64,000 bases of DNA, from the NCBI RefSeq assembly GCF_000327385.1, contig NW_008710211.1:1425159-1489158 (forward strand), read 5' to 3'. Below, in pieces: positions 36,288 through 49,400 of this stretch. The stretch comes from Lottia gigantea. Lineage: Eukaryota; Mollusca; Gastropoda; Lottiidae. The stretch's first letter is position 1. Every line of letters starts with the position of its first letter. Below the pieces are notes generated by a model, which was not told where the DNA came from, made no database searches, and saw only the letters and a program-made list of their open reading frames with translations. The position numbers were made by a program, and so were the translations under genes.

Positions 36288-36390
36288 TTCCACAGGCTTT
36301 TACTTGTCTACCACACAGGTTTTTACTTGTCTACCACACAGGCTTTTACTTGTCTACCACACAGGCTTTTACTTGTCTACCACAAAGGTT
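36288..36390. repeat. 22-23-bp tandem repeat, 4-5 copies
   Basis: TTTTACTTGTCTACCACACA + GG(C/T) repeated. It gives rise to two overlapping repetitive plus-strand ORFs that are not genes. Confidence 0.92.
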
Positions 36391-37732
36391 ATTCAATGAT
36401 ATTCTTTTCAACTGGTGCACAACACATGCATTCACTGATATTCACAAAGAGCATTTGGTGATAGGTCCACAGGCATTCAGTTACATTCACCAAAGGCATT
36501 GATTAATATGTACCACAGGCTCCTCTGCAATCTGAACAATCACTAATATGCACTGCATGCATCAACTGGTACACAACACAGGCATCCAGTAATATGACTG
36601 ACATATACTGTACCACAATCAGTACTTAGTTATATGAATAAAATGTATTCAACTATATTAATTTCACTTGAGATGTTAATTTGGATAAACACAAGCTGTT
36701 GATTGAACGCCTATAATCTAGGTCACCCCTCGTCATTTGACTGTATCAATTATACCAACTCAAAAAATCATACAATTCAGGAAGTTCAGTCGATTTTTTC
36801 CACTAATATTTTCATTTCGGCAAAATACAAGAGTTTGTCCTTGTCATAAGTATCACTTCCATCCTGATTATCAGCTTACTAATTGGTCTGCCGATAAATT
36901 CAAGTGTTTTAAGGTCACCAGAACTGATTTATTGTATAAGTACTTCCTCTAGACCTTCCGTTTTACATTTAGGTCACAGAGTTTTTATCACCAGATGAAA
37001 CACACATCTAAATTAATATTCTTCTCTATTCCATTACTGTCATGAATTCTAAAATTCTACATTCTGTTTTTATAACATACAAACAATTTTAGGCATCTCT
37101 AATGTTTTCCATTTTAATGAATAGCAGAAGATTGACTGCAATTCTTTATACATAGTACAGATTCATCATTTTCACAGAATCTTAACCAAATCATATCATC
37201 TCATGGGAGCCACCAACAACCCAAAGATTTGATGCGACCATATATATCTCTTTTGATCTCTTTGCATTTCAGACACATTGATAATATATATTAATAACTT
37301 ATCCACACAACCCCTTGCACTATAAATACATTACACTTTCCAAATTTCCATTTTCATAATTTGTAAGCTGATGATTCAGTAGTTTCTTTAAGATTTTCCA
37401 AAACCGATCACCATTTTCAACGAAATAAATCTTCACAAGACATAATTTCTGAAACAGTTACCAAACGTGTTCACTATTTTCAAAACAAACTCGATCTTCA
37501 AAAGAGATGTGTAAACTCATAGGAAATGATTTCTTAATGTTGCACATCATCACATCTCCACTGTGTAGTGTTTATCAACAACACCTAGGATAAAAGTGAA
37601 AGATAATTAAGAAATTTTTGTAGCAGATCTAAACTCTACATCACTCAACACTCTTACGCCTGACCTATTACACCCAAATTCTAGAATGATATATAGCATT
37701 CCTCTTATACCACAGCCATAAACACACTCCAT

Positions 37733-37990
37733 CAAATAACTTAATACATAAAAACAATAACACTCTACAGATACTCTCTACCTCTCTCTTATCATATCAC
37801 CTGGGCAGAATCTACTAAGTCCTTGAAAACTTAAAACCAAAGACAGAACCATGAAAGATGGATTGTGAAACATTGTCTAATCAAATAACTTAATACATAA
37901 AAACAATAACACTCTACAGATACTCTCTACCTCTCTTATCATATCACCTGGGCAGAATCTACAAACTTCCTTGAAAACTTTTAAACAAAG
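37733..37990. repeat. 148-bp tandem duplication
   Basis: ATCAAATAACTTAATACATA through CACCTGGGCAGAATCTAC occurs at 37733 and again at 37881. Confidence 0.9.
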
Positions 37991-38384
37991 AAAAACCATA
38001 TTAGATCAATTTATCACATTATTCTTTGAAACATTGTCCAATCCACAATTATGTATACACATGACTAACAAACCCTTCCATGTTCAATTGAGCAATCAGA
38101 GACCTTAAACCCCAAATAATATCCTGCCTATCTAACTGAGAAAGAGAAGCTAGTATAATATCAGTAAATATCTTATAGAGAATTAAGGAGGTAGTTTATA
38201 GTGAAAACAGTCTATTTAAATAGTCCATGGACAATTAAACACTCCAACTTCCTATCTTAATGGGGTAAAATACAAATTTATATTTCACGGCCTAATTCCG
38301 AATATTATTTAGCAGATTTGATCTCTCAATCACTTTATTACTAAATTACAAGGTAAATAACAGATCAGGTTATTCCTTTCATAA

Positions 38385-38690
38385 GATTCAAACTCACAAG
38401 CGCTGTCATCCTGACACTATGACAAACTGACCTATAGCCAGTTTAAAATGAATTTGATTAGTCGAATTTCATAAACTGTTTAGAAAGATTCTAACTCACA
38501 AGCGCTGTGATCCTGAAACTGATCTATAAATAGTCTAAAATGAATTGCATTAGTAGAAATTCATAAACTGTTGAAAGATTCTAACTCACAAGCGCTGTGA
38601 TCCAGACACTATGACTAACTGATCTATAGCCAGTGGTAAATGAACTTGAAGGTCATCACACTCAATTACTGTTAGAAAGTTTTGAATTCA
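38385..38690. repeat. tandem repeat of about 100 bp, 3-4 copies
   Basis: GATTC(T/A)AACTCACAAGCGCT, GTGATCC(T/A)GA, CTGA(T/C)CTATAGCCAGT and TTCATAAACTGTT recur in order. Confidence 0.85.
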
Positions 38691-39144
38691 CAAGCACTCT
38701 AATGCTGAGCTTATGAGACTATGACCAACTGAGCTAGAGTGAAGTGTATGGTAGGTATTAGTCTAAATAGCAAGAAATACAATATAAATTGATACAATAT
38801 GGCTTCCATTTAGTTTAATTGTTAACAAATTTACTGGGAGAAAAATGGTGTAACTCGACCCAGTTGTTAGACAATTTGTTTAGATTATAGGTCTCCAGTT
38901 TGTTGTTCATACTGGACGAAAAATATTCAATTTTGTCAGTAGATTATGGTGGCAAGGTGTTCAGTTGTACGGTATTGTTATCATGACCTGCCTTGTAATG
39001 TGTCTTAACAATGAAAGGTAAAGGGCATTATTTGGTTGTTCTGGATCATACCCAACTTTTGTCAAGCCATCTTTTAACCTGTTTGTCAATCCCAATCAGT
39101 TCAAATAGTTTAGCTGGTATTTCTACATGAGGATATTAATTTCA

Positions 39145-39495
39145 TTTAACCCCCTTCAGAGAGTCCACAAGGCTAAATGTGTTCCTAAAGATTTTGCTCT
39201 GGAATCTGAAAATTAATTATGGCACCTTTCAGAGAGTCCACATGGCTAATTTTGTTCCTAAAGATTTTGCTCTGGAATCTGAAAATAATTATGGCGCCTT
39301 TCAGAGAGTCCACTAGGCTAATTGTGTTCCTATTCTTAAAGTTTTTTATTACGAAATATTAAGATTAATTATAGCTCATTACAGAGATGGAATTTCTATA
39401 TCAGGGCAGCAATTTCAGTTAACCTCCTTCAGAGAGCCCACATGGCTAATTGTGTTCGTAAAGATTTTTGTTTCAGAATATTAAGATTAATTATA
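39145..39495. repeat. tandem repeat of about 75-120 bp, 4 copies
   Basis: CTTTCAGAGAGTCCACAAGG, CTAATTGTGTTCCTAAAGAT and GCTCTGGAATCTGAAAATTA recur with divergence. Confidence 0.85.
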
Positions 39496-39775
39496 GCTGT
39501 CTATCAAATGATAATATATCACTGTGACTAATGAAGAGAAGGTTAGAAGTCAAGGATAAATAATAGATAGAAAGTAGCCAAACTATTTTAACTGGTATAT
39601 TTACTACCAGACCCAACTGTCAACTTACATAGTACATAATTCATCTTCTAAAACTATTCTCTATTTTATATCTTGTTGATATTTCATACTATTTACATAT
39701 ACATAGGTTTTAATATTGTTTATCAAAAATAGCAGGAACTGTAGGCATCAGAATGAAATTTTAATAGGGCAAATA

Positions 39776-39945
39776 AAAATGAAATGAATGGAGTTTTACG
39801 TCCTACTCTTCTGCACTCAATTAATCTTTAAAAAAAAAGGGCAAAGTAATCTGCCAGGACAGCAGTATTAGCTGACTCTTTTTTGATTCCCAACAGTTGA
39901 TGGGATCTTTAACGTGCACAGTCTGAAATAGTGCAAAGTGTCCCT
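39776..39945 (-). mobile_element. SINE copy, 3' half
   Basis: ATGGAGTTTTACGTCCTACT, CCAGGACAGCAGTATTAGCT and GGGATCTTTAACGTGCACAG. A separate piece with CATGTCAGCACCTCTAACTA and CACTGACAGGAGGAAAG at about 40498-40540 looks like the next segment of the same element, displaced by about 500 bases. Confidence 0.8.
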
Positions 39946-40629
39946 GATACACGTGTACTGACTTAAAAGCCCATATCAAATATCTTTGTGAGCTCTAAAT
40001 ATATTGATCAAGATCAACTATATGTAAAAATAATTATCAATTTAGCTATTTGGACTCTAAAAATGTTACACTCGAATTATAAATAATTTTTTTATTAATT
40101 TGGCACAAGAACTGACAGAAGATACTTGGCCATTGTAAACGATTTACTGTTTGTTTTTATTTGCTAACTATCATGATATATGGCACTGAAGGTCAAGGTC
40201 ATTAGTATTGACGTCTGCCTTTCAGCAGAGATAAACTAATTAATCAGGAGTCTTCTTTTGATTCCATGCCATCAAGACTATCTCTTATAGAAAATAATGA
40301 TATTCTTTTACTAGTTGAACTTAAACCAGATAATAGTATTACAGACATGTTTTTTTAACAGAGTAGAAGAATATCTGTTCCAATTTTCATGCATAATAGG
40401 ATATTACAAATGGGTAGCAACGTAAGCTTTCTCTAATTCTGTTTTCTTTAGAGTTCCCAGCCTGTCTTCTGATTATTGTCTCTATCCAACAACTTGGGTC
40501 ATGTCAGCACCTCTAACTAGCAGCACTGACAGGAGGAAAGTTCATCAATTATTTTTAGCTAATCTCTGATTGCTCAGTTAAAGTTACGCCTTGAAACCAA
40601 TAGTAGATGACTATGTACAATATATACAA

Positions 40630-41335
40630 GTGGAAACTGTAGCACTAACTCAATGAATAATTCCACAAACCAATAATCCAAATAATCAGAAAGTCTAACA
40701 TTAGAATAGATTGTGACATTAGATAGGCTGACACTGTGTCCAATTGCTTGCAGGTGCTTGATAAATCTGTAACTTTGACGAAATGAAATTCAAGCCAAAT
40801 ATAACTTAAATATCCCATAATATTTGGAAATAGCACTAATAATAATACCACAACCTAAAATCCTTCAAACTGAAAATCCAAATTAAAGCAGTTTGGTAAA
40901 TCAGTAAATTTGACGAAATGATCTTCAAGCGAAATCAAAATGAAATATCCCATAATATTACATGAATACACTATGAATAATTCCAAAGAAAACTACAATC
41001 ATCATAAGCAGAAAAGCAATGTTATTATTTGGCTGACACCGTGTCCAATTGCTTGCAGGTGCTTGGTAAATCAGTAAATTTGACAAAATGATCTTCAAGC
41101 GAAATCGAACTGAAATATCTCATAATATTAGACGAATACACTAACTCTTTGAATAATTCCAAACAACTTCAATCCAAAGAAGAAGAAAATCTAAGGTTTC
41201 AAGATAGGCTAACAGTATCTCTGCTCACTCTCCTTCCTTGGTAAAACAGTAAAATTAACAAAATGTAATTCAAGCGAAAATCAAACTGAAATATCCAATA
41301 ATATTTGATGAAAACACTGACTAGAAGATTGTGTG
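40630..41335. repeat. tandem repeat of about 130-200 bp, 4-5 diverged copies
   Basis: CACTAACTC-TGAATAATTCC, GACACTGTGTCCAATTGCTT, GCAGGTGCTTG-TAAATC, TGACGAAATGA-TTCAAGC and GAAATATCCCATAATATT recur in order. Confidence 0.85.
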
Positions 41336-42687
41336 ATAGGAATAGCCATAGATAGAATGACCTCCTTTACAGTAGTAATAAAATCAATATTCCAACATCT
41401 ACAGTTAACCTAGCCAACAGACTGAATACCAAGGAATTCGTTTGGTGACATATTCTACCATTATAAAACATCTTAAATACTTTACATAGTACTACACCAA
41501 AACACCATGATATCATCTTAATAACACTTATAACAAGTAGAAACAGACAGAAAAACATACACCATAATAAATTAAAACCTTGGCAAATACTGAACAATTT
41601 TTGATTAGATTCTATACTCTACAGCTGTAATCACAAGACAATATTACATAGTCCATATAGAAACACTAGAATAATATATATCTCAATATCTCACAATAAA
41701 TACAGTCTTTAAACACAGCACAAAGTTGATATTCCATTCTTTTAAACAGGTGATGTAAACCTCATCCATTCTTTTTACATATCTATCTTCTGCTCCAGAG
41801 ACGCGAGGCCATTTTCTGAATATCTTTAATATAAACACTGACAGTAGACAGTAGCTAGAGAATGAGCCTCAGTTTCACATTCAGGCAGTATCAATTCACA
41901 TTGGAGAGTGGAACTGTCTTCTACAATGTATAACACTGACCACAACCAACCGACGCCTCCTTACCAAATATTCCAGGATTTTCTCATCTTTCCAAAAGTT
42001 GGCAGTGACTTTTTACATTTTTTTGACAATTTGAGTAATAATTTTTAAACTTGGTGACAAGAATCAAAAATTGCATGGTTTTGTTTTCATATTTTTTATC
42101 ACATTAAACTTCAAATTTAATATTTTTTTTTCGGGATATTTAATATTAATTTCAAAATTTAAAGAATTCAAAAAAATTGGTTTTGTAACTATCTTGCTCA
42201 AGTGCTTATCTGGAGACAGGTCATGCAAGGATCACAGATAGGAAGCATAAGGAGTCAAAAGTGATAAACATCATGCATGTAACGTTCAAAGTGGTACACG
42301 TTCATGAGAATAGCATGTGGTGGCACTAGTAGGGGGGTCCCCTAGAAAAATGGTTTGCACCCCCTTACTTTACAAATAAAAAATATGAGTTTTATACGTT
42401 TTTGCTCCAAATCAATTCAATTTTCGAAAAAATTTTCTAGGGGGCGTCCTTTCAAACGCTCCATTAGAGACTTGCGACTATGACGCCTTCACAGAGTGGA
42501 AGCATTTTGAATTTCAGACTCTCAGGAGGCTGGCGCTCGCCACTTCATATGCCACCATTTGATCATGCTTTTAACAAAAGCTCTTTTGCATAAGTGAAGC
42601 AATGAATGAAGTTAGAATGCAACAAGGGAAATTAGCCTGGACAACATGATAAGCCAGGAATAAATGATAGAATGATGAAAGACTTAT

Positions 42688-43083
42688 TAATCGCGTTTCC
42701 ACTGAGGATTGAAAAGTAAAGCTAGCTCTAAGTTAGCTTAGAGCCAAATGTATTGCCGAACACGTTGCATTTACACTGAGTTTAACTGGTTCCTAAACGA
42801 CTTTAGCCTCCATCACAAAGTCAAACATTATTGACAACTCATGATATACCAAACTACTGTTTAGACCGGTAAGAAATGCAATAGACCGGGAAGACCAGTA
42901 CGCCCCCTATTGCTGGCCCTTTGCCTTTCCACTGGTTAAGTGAAAGGCGGCTTTAATAAATTGCCAAACAAAAAAAGAGAGGTTTTCGCTTCCCAAACCT
43001 TAACGTTTCGGCAATTTGCCCAGTGGAAACTCATGAAAGTTAACTTAAAGTCGGATATTTCCCTCAGTGGAAACAGAGTTATT
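42688..43083. mobile_element. MITE family E, about 396 bp
   Basis: Left end AATCGCGTTTCCACTGAGG; right end CCTCAGTGGAAACAGAGTTA is its inverse. Subterminal inverse motifs include AAGTTAGCTTAGAG/GTTAACTTAAAG. Flanks show TTA/TAA, compatible with a PIF/Harbinger-like origin, which is inference. Confidence 0.8.
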
Positions 43084-43784
43084 ATCCTGAGAATGAGGAG
43101 CATGTTAATTTGATTCTAAAAACAGACCCAACTACTTATAGTACTAATAATATTACAGGTCATGACCCCTAATATACCCTGAACAATGTTTCTACTGATT
43201 ACAATAACTCCTCTTTCACTTTTGAAATTCTGCAACTTATAGTAATACAGTTATCAAATCATTTTTCTTAACCTGCAGACTTTCATTTTCAGCTATAAAT
43301 ATCATTCCTGAGAATTAAAATCTTGTTTAATGGATAGATACCGCCTTCACTACAGGTTATTCTATTCTAAACGTTTTCAGTACGTTTTTGCAAAAAAAAT
43401 AAAAGCAACTGGATATCTAACTGATGAAATTGAGTTTCTTCTACAGGTAAAAGAAGTCAAGACATGAACATTATCAGTACAAGTGTCAAATCTTCCCTCC
43501 TGTTCTCAGAACGCTTTAAAATCCAACAGTCAGAGATAAGACTAAAATTTAATGGACATCGTGACAAAAACAAGTTTTCAGATTGATGAAATTTAGGACC
43601 AACACAATTGATAAAAGTACTGATATTATCACAACAACTATCAGTTATAAGCACCACTAATCAGTATCACAGACCTGATCAGACAGTAGATGATAGAGAA
43701 ATACAGTGGTAGATATACTAACATATATACTATAAATATATACCATCAATATCTACTTCACACTTCATAATAACATCTGGTATA

Positions 43785-43985
43785 TTTACAGATTATTTCT
43801 GTTATATTTACAGATTATTTCTGTTATTCTTAAAGCTACTGTTATATTTACAGATTATTTCTGTTATTCTTACAGCTACTGTTATATTTACAGATTATTT
43901 CTGTCATTCTTACAGATTATTTCTGTTATATTTACAGATTATGTCTGTTATACTTATAGCTACAGCTATATTTACAGATTACAGA
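43785..43985. repeat. 22-bp-type tandem repeat up to the assembly gap
   Basis: TATATTTACAGATTATTTCT + GT and a variant TATTCTTACAGCTACTGT alternate about eight times and end shortly before the N run. Confidence 0.9.
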
Positions 43986-44020
43986 AATATCTGACATTGC
44001 CTGAATTTATAACCTAGATA

Positions 44021-44070
44021 NNNNNNNNNNNNNNNNNNNNNNNNNNNNNNNNNNNNNNNNNNNNNNNNNN
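44021..44070. other. assembly gap, 50 N
   Basis: Fifty undetermined bases just after a short-period tandem array. A 50-base run of N is probably a placeholder, so the true length is unknown. Confidence 0.99.
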
Positions 44071-45284
44071 TGGCTTCGCCACTGCTCACTATAGTATAGG
44101 AGAAATCAGTAGTGGACTAGAATAGACAAATACAAGGTGTATACTAACAATGTTCAATATTGTCAAACATGGAGCATAAAAAAAGAACATCGGGACATCT
44201 CATGAGCTAAAAAATCCCAGGTAGACCTCTGTCTGTACAGGTACTATCTCTAGTATCAATTATAGAGTAATATCAGCTGATAACATCATATATTATATTG
44301 TTATGTTATAGAGCACCTGTTGTAACCTAGTTAACATCCAGGAATATATTATATTGTGTTTAATATCAAAACAATAAAACAGAACATCTGTCTCGGCTCT
44401 GACTTTCAATCAAAATAAACAAATGAAGACAGGGTAAATATAAAAGAGCAGCCTAAGAAAATGTTTACAATGATTAAAGTCTGAAGTAAAAAAAAAAGAA
44501 ACCAAAGTAAAATGCAAGAAATAGAAATATAAACAGTGAAGACAGGGCCTTGATTTTTATCCCATCTAGACAACGAGATCCTCTGCATTGGACAGCCCAT
44601 AACTTGTTAGGTTTAATGGCAGGTAAAAAATAAAAGTTACTATCAAGTTTTAGGTCCTACAACAGTTATAATGTTTCTGATTTTGAGAAAATGATGCAAT
44701 TTTTACTGTCAAAACATCTACCAATTAAAACTATTACTAATACGACTAATAATTGTTGCTTTGTTCTTAAGGCGACTGCAATATCAGCTGTAAAAGGAAG
44801 CCGACGTTAACTTGTCATCTACCATACTTACAAGAGTTGTCCAGAGCCAGGTTTCAGCAAACATCAACTACTATAAGTCTACTTACCTGTAGACATCAGC
44901 TGATTAACTCAAGAGTTCAGACAAATTATGCCCTTGACTTTGTAATGAAGAAATACTTTCATGTTATGTTAATTGAAATCTTAGCATGTGTTAGTAAATT
45001 TTGAATATTTTGGAATTTGTGTGTCAAAAATTGTTTCGGATGTATATGTGTAATTGCATTATTTTTTATGAAATTTTTTCTGGTTTGATGATAAATGGAT
45101 TGACATTTTTTTATCCCATTGGAATCATACATTGAGGTCTGACCACTAGAAAAGGGTTATGAGTCTAAGTTTCACGTTTAATTGTTAACATCGTGATTTT
45201 TTATTGTTTACCTGAAACAGAAATAGAATAAAGAGAATGAAGAAGATACTTGCCTCCCATCACAAAAATAATTTAAATCTCACC

Positions 45285-45472
45285 GTAGCAGACTTGTCTC
45301 TAGAATACGGCTTGGCAGATTCGGGAAAATCTCCATCCACTTCACCACTCATGCAAGAACAAAGTTTAGACAACGACAACTTATGCCGTGTCTTTTTCCT
45401 GCGAGATCCCAACATCATATAACGTCTGATTTCTTTCCAAGTATCGTTGGATGTCTGAGAAATTTTGGGCAT
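45285..45472 (-). CDS. trio: candidate alternative first exon A of trio (GEF2-only isoform)
   Basis: The open frame from the ATG at 45472 reaches a good donor (ACG|GTGAGA) in phase 0, so it can join the phase-0 exon at 19636. A second in-frame start, MMLGSRRKKTRHK, begins at 45418. The peptide is basic and then has a SKLCSC motif, which suggests membrane association by palmitoylation next to a polybasic patch. Kalirin (Duet, kalirin-5) and C. elegans unc-73 are known to make GEF2-only proteins from internal first exons. An in-frame stop lies upstream at 45535-45533. A possible acceptor (TTTCTCAG) inside the frame means an internal cassette exon is also possible. No matching sequence can be checked here. 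Confidence 0.55.
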
Positions 45473-45602
45473 AATCCACAATCCAAAAATCCAGAGAAAT
45501 ATCCACGAATAATTATTCCAATATTTAAAATTTTAAATCAGTTTTCTAGCTCCTTGATTGGTTAATCCACTTGACCTACTTAGCACATCTTAAATCAAAT
45601 CT

Positions 45603-45745
45603 TTGATGTGGTTTACAACCTTGATGTGGTTTACAACCTTGATGTGGTTTACAACCTTGATGTGGTTTACAACCTTGATGTGGTTTACAACCTTTGATGT
45701 GGTTTACAACCTTTGATGTGGTTTACAACCTTGATGTGGTTTCAA
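45603..45745. repeat. 18-19-bp minisatellite, 8 copies, upstream of candidate exon A
   Basis: TTGATGTGGTTTACAACC repeated, with TGTGGTTT at 45607, 45625, 45643, 45661, 45679, 45698, 45717 and 45735. The array begins 131 bases upstream (minus strand) of the candidate start at 45472. Confidence 0.95.
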
Positions 45746-48700
45746 AAATACCAAACACCTGTTAAATACATTTTTAAAGAGCTATTAAATACTAAAAAAT
45801 CTTTGAAAATCTGTAAAAATAATATGATGAATTTTTAACTCAGTCAATTGGTCAAATAGCACTAAGCTAATGATAGAAACAGAAGTCAAAATTTGGTATC
45901 GCAGCCTGCAAGACAGATAAGTATGGAATGAGCAAAGGAAATACAGGCAATTACTATATATAATTTGATATGGCTAAGTATAATTCATAAATCATCCTAC
46001 TGAAGATACATCCAATTAAAATGATGGTCTGATACGTAGAATATCTACGACTGGCACACTCCTGAAAACTTGGGCACTGGCGCCATGGTTCTTTATTTTT
46101 ATTATATCAATAGAAACTCAATTCTACCTTACATAATACGACAGTTTTTATGAGTATTCGTCAATTCTATAAAGTCAATTAAACTGTTTATTACAAGTGA
46201 TATATTGAATATTATAGCTTATTTATAACTTTCATATTTCTTGTGGTTTTTATCATATTTTCATTTTTCTTTTTACCTTATATACTGCTAATTCAAGTGT
46301 TTCCAACTTACTAACTTTCAATTTTGGCAGTTTTAAGTCTTAGAGATGAAATAAAATATGTAACCTATTTTTGCTTGATTTAAAAAAGTCATTAATTTTG
46401 AAAAAATTCAAATTATTGAAATGATTTTATAAAATATGATTTTGTTTAAAAGTTATCAGACAAACCTTTATGATATTACCTATTTTGTCATATCTGTTTC
46501 TAGGATTCTCTTGATTTGATAAATACTTATTCCTCATAGAATTATTTGTTTTGATAGTTTAACCAGATGGTTATAACTACATCAAACAGCCAAATCACAG
46601 AATTTCAGTTTATCTATAAATCTGAATGAAACGGATCTAGAAGTTCAGCCTCCAATAAAATTGTAAATTGTTTATGATGATGGTTGGATTTTGAGGAGTA
46701 GTGGTGTAAAAGTATCCACAAGTTTTATTTACATCTTTCTACAGTTCACAGTTGGCAATCATTCTCTTTGTGTTTTTTGGCAACCATCAAAACATTAAGA
46801 ATTCTGGTAATCATTACTGTTATAAAAGCGTATATTTTTATAAAACTGATCTCGAGGGTACAATTCTGTGTTTTTGATGTCGAACTTCAGGTAAATATTG
46901 ATCTCCTTAGTAACATAAGGGATAATAAATTCCACCTTTAGGATATTACTAAAAGTAGTATATAAACACTGGCTGAATGTTTGCCGTTTTCCCGTAAATT
47001 TGCGATGCTGATATCATCAATACACCAATCCTTTCCTCGTGGAAAATTACCCCACCTCACGTTATTTTCACCAAAACATGACTGTTTATAAACATCCATT
47101 TAAGTTTGGACAATCTGTCTGGGGATGATAATCAGGTTAATAAGATGGTAGTCATACCTCTGTACCATATCAACACACCTTACGTTACTCTATATTGTTG
47201 ATGGCATCCCTGAGCCAAGTTGGTTCACAATAACAACATTAATCAATTAGTTGATTTGATTCACAGTTTTAGGTTGAAGTTCATGTTCTTAATTTATGTT
47301 ACAAAGTTTCATTAACTTTTAAAGAAAATGTTAATTTTTTAATTTTCCAATTATAATAATGGTAGTTACAGAATCATACTCCAGGAGAGTACGTCTACAA
47401 AATCTGTACAAATACACATGATAACATTCCATCACAAAATCCTTTACTGTTCCATTCACAGTGCTAATTCACCAATCCATATTGTAGATTACCCTTAATA
47501 TACTCTCCCAATGGACCTTCCAAAATTAGTTTTACCAATTCATTCACAAATTGTTTTTTTTACGTAGTAATCCATGCACAGAATAATTCTATCAGTATAT
47601 CTTGTATTCATGTGGGCTTATGAAGTTTTTTTTCCCATATTAGACCTATCAGAGGCAGACCATTTTCATCCATGTGCCTAAGATTCTAAAATTTAGAGCT
47701 ATGATGAAAATGTTTCAAGCCAGGTCCAATATCTTGACAAGACTGATTAAAGAAGTAGATGTCGCTCACTGCCGTGATGATGTTAGTAACTCTAGAATCT
47801 TATCTCTCTATCTACACTATCGTCATAATGTACCTCGTATTTCAAGTTTTGGCAAACTTTTTATTTTTGTCTTGTTTATCATTCCATCTTACACCATTCT
47901 TTTTTCTGATTTCTACTGACACAACAGGCTGTGAGATCAAATTAGGCATTCATAAATACTTTTTCATTCACTTTCCTTATTAACTTGGAGTTATTATCTC
48001 CCTTTGAACCGAGGGACTCATAATTCTATGGTTGGCTGGAACATTTAGAATTTCCACTCCACACATTTGTTTGGCCAAACTATAAAAAGCCCTCATGTCT
48101 ATTCCATAACTCAAATTCTAATACTTTGTTACACTATGTTTTTCCCTGCTTTCATGAAATATACTCATTGTTGTTTTCTTTTAGGACTTGATCTCAGAAT
48201 GTGTCGTATTAAAATAAAATACAAACGAGCTTGGGTTGTCCTAGGACCACTGTTAATTATAAAAACCACGTAAACAGTTTTCCATTCTAAACACTTCTGT
48301 TAGAGATGTTACATTTTGACTGAAAGAAAAAGCAGTTTATCATTAACAATAGTTTTAATAATTTGCGCATTTCAACTTTATCCCTCTTAATAGATCAAAT
48401 CATTTCTTCAAATCTGGATAATATCTTAGTTCAGTTTTCAAAAATAAGGCCCTAGGTAATTTAAAATATTATTCTATGACTAAAAATCACAAAATCTTTA
48501 AATTGTCCCTTTAACAAGGGGTGAAATTCATTGTCCTAATCCGTTTTAACTCAACAAATCCCAGTTATATGACAGATCAACTTATAAACCAAATAACAAA
48601 ATCTATAAATTGTCCCATTATCCAGGGGTCAAAACACAAACCTAATTCTTTTTCACCAAAATATGTGACCTCGCACATTAAACCAGGTATTAAGTAGCAT

Positions 48701-49074
48701 TTGGTGTATGTAGAGCTATTAGTATATTTGGATTCCTGGCATCATCAGCTACATTTTGATACCAATTCCATCTCAATAGCTTTCTCCGTTCAGAAGATAT
48801 AGTCAATTTAATATCCCCTTTAATACTTCACTGACAGCTTATTACTGGGCAGTGCAACTTAATACCTGATACGATGTGTGGGGTCACAAATACAACTTAT
48901 ACATTTAATTATAATATGAATAAAAATAACATTTGTTTGAACGATTGTCATCAAATGGTTATGACTGGTGAAAGATAAAATTCTCTCCTGGTGTGAAATA
49001 AGTCCCATATTCTATACTCAGAAGAATGGTGTTTTGTGAGGTCAGAATATTCAACAATACCTCGTAAAATAACT

Positions 49075-49400
49075 TTTCAATTACAAGTCTAGGATCATTC
49101 ATATGTAATAACCTTTCACCCTTCACTTTACAGATATTCAGTCTTAGTCCCAAAACTCAATTGAATTTAAGCTGTCCAAATAAATATTGGCTTTGAGCTG
49201 TACTAACTACTGTGAGTGCTCCTAGAGGTAGGACATGCTTACTTATGGTAAAATTACAGCTCTAGGATCATTTATATGTAATAACTTTTCACCTTGCAGA
49301 TATTCAGTCTTAGTCCAAATAACTATTAAATTTGAGCTCCTCAAAAATATCTATAATGGGTGTTCCTAGAGACAGGACATGCTTACTTTTGGTACACCTG
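49075..49400. repeat. diverged tandem duplication of about 175 bp
   Basis: CTAGGATCATTCATATGTAA, TTACAGATATTCAGTCTTAG and GAGGTAGGACATGCTTACTT each recur about 175 bases later. Confidence 0.8.

Larger units (their letters stand above)
20209..45284 (-). other. large trio intron, 3' part
   Basis: About 25 kb between the candidate alternative first exons. It contains MITEs, a full SINE with target duplications, many tandem repeats and an assembly gap, listed separately. Short plus- and minus-strand ORFs in it (for example 34491-34685, 36239-36502, 41367-41597, 44406-44600) have no recognisable domain and look like chance or repeat-derived frames. Confidence 0.7.
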
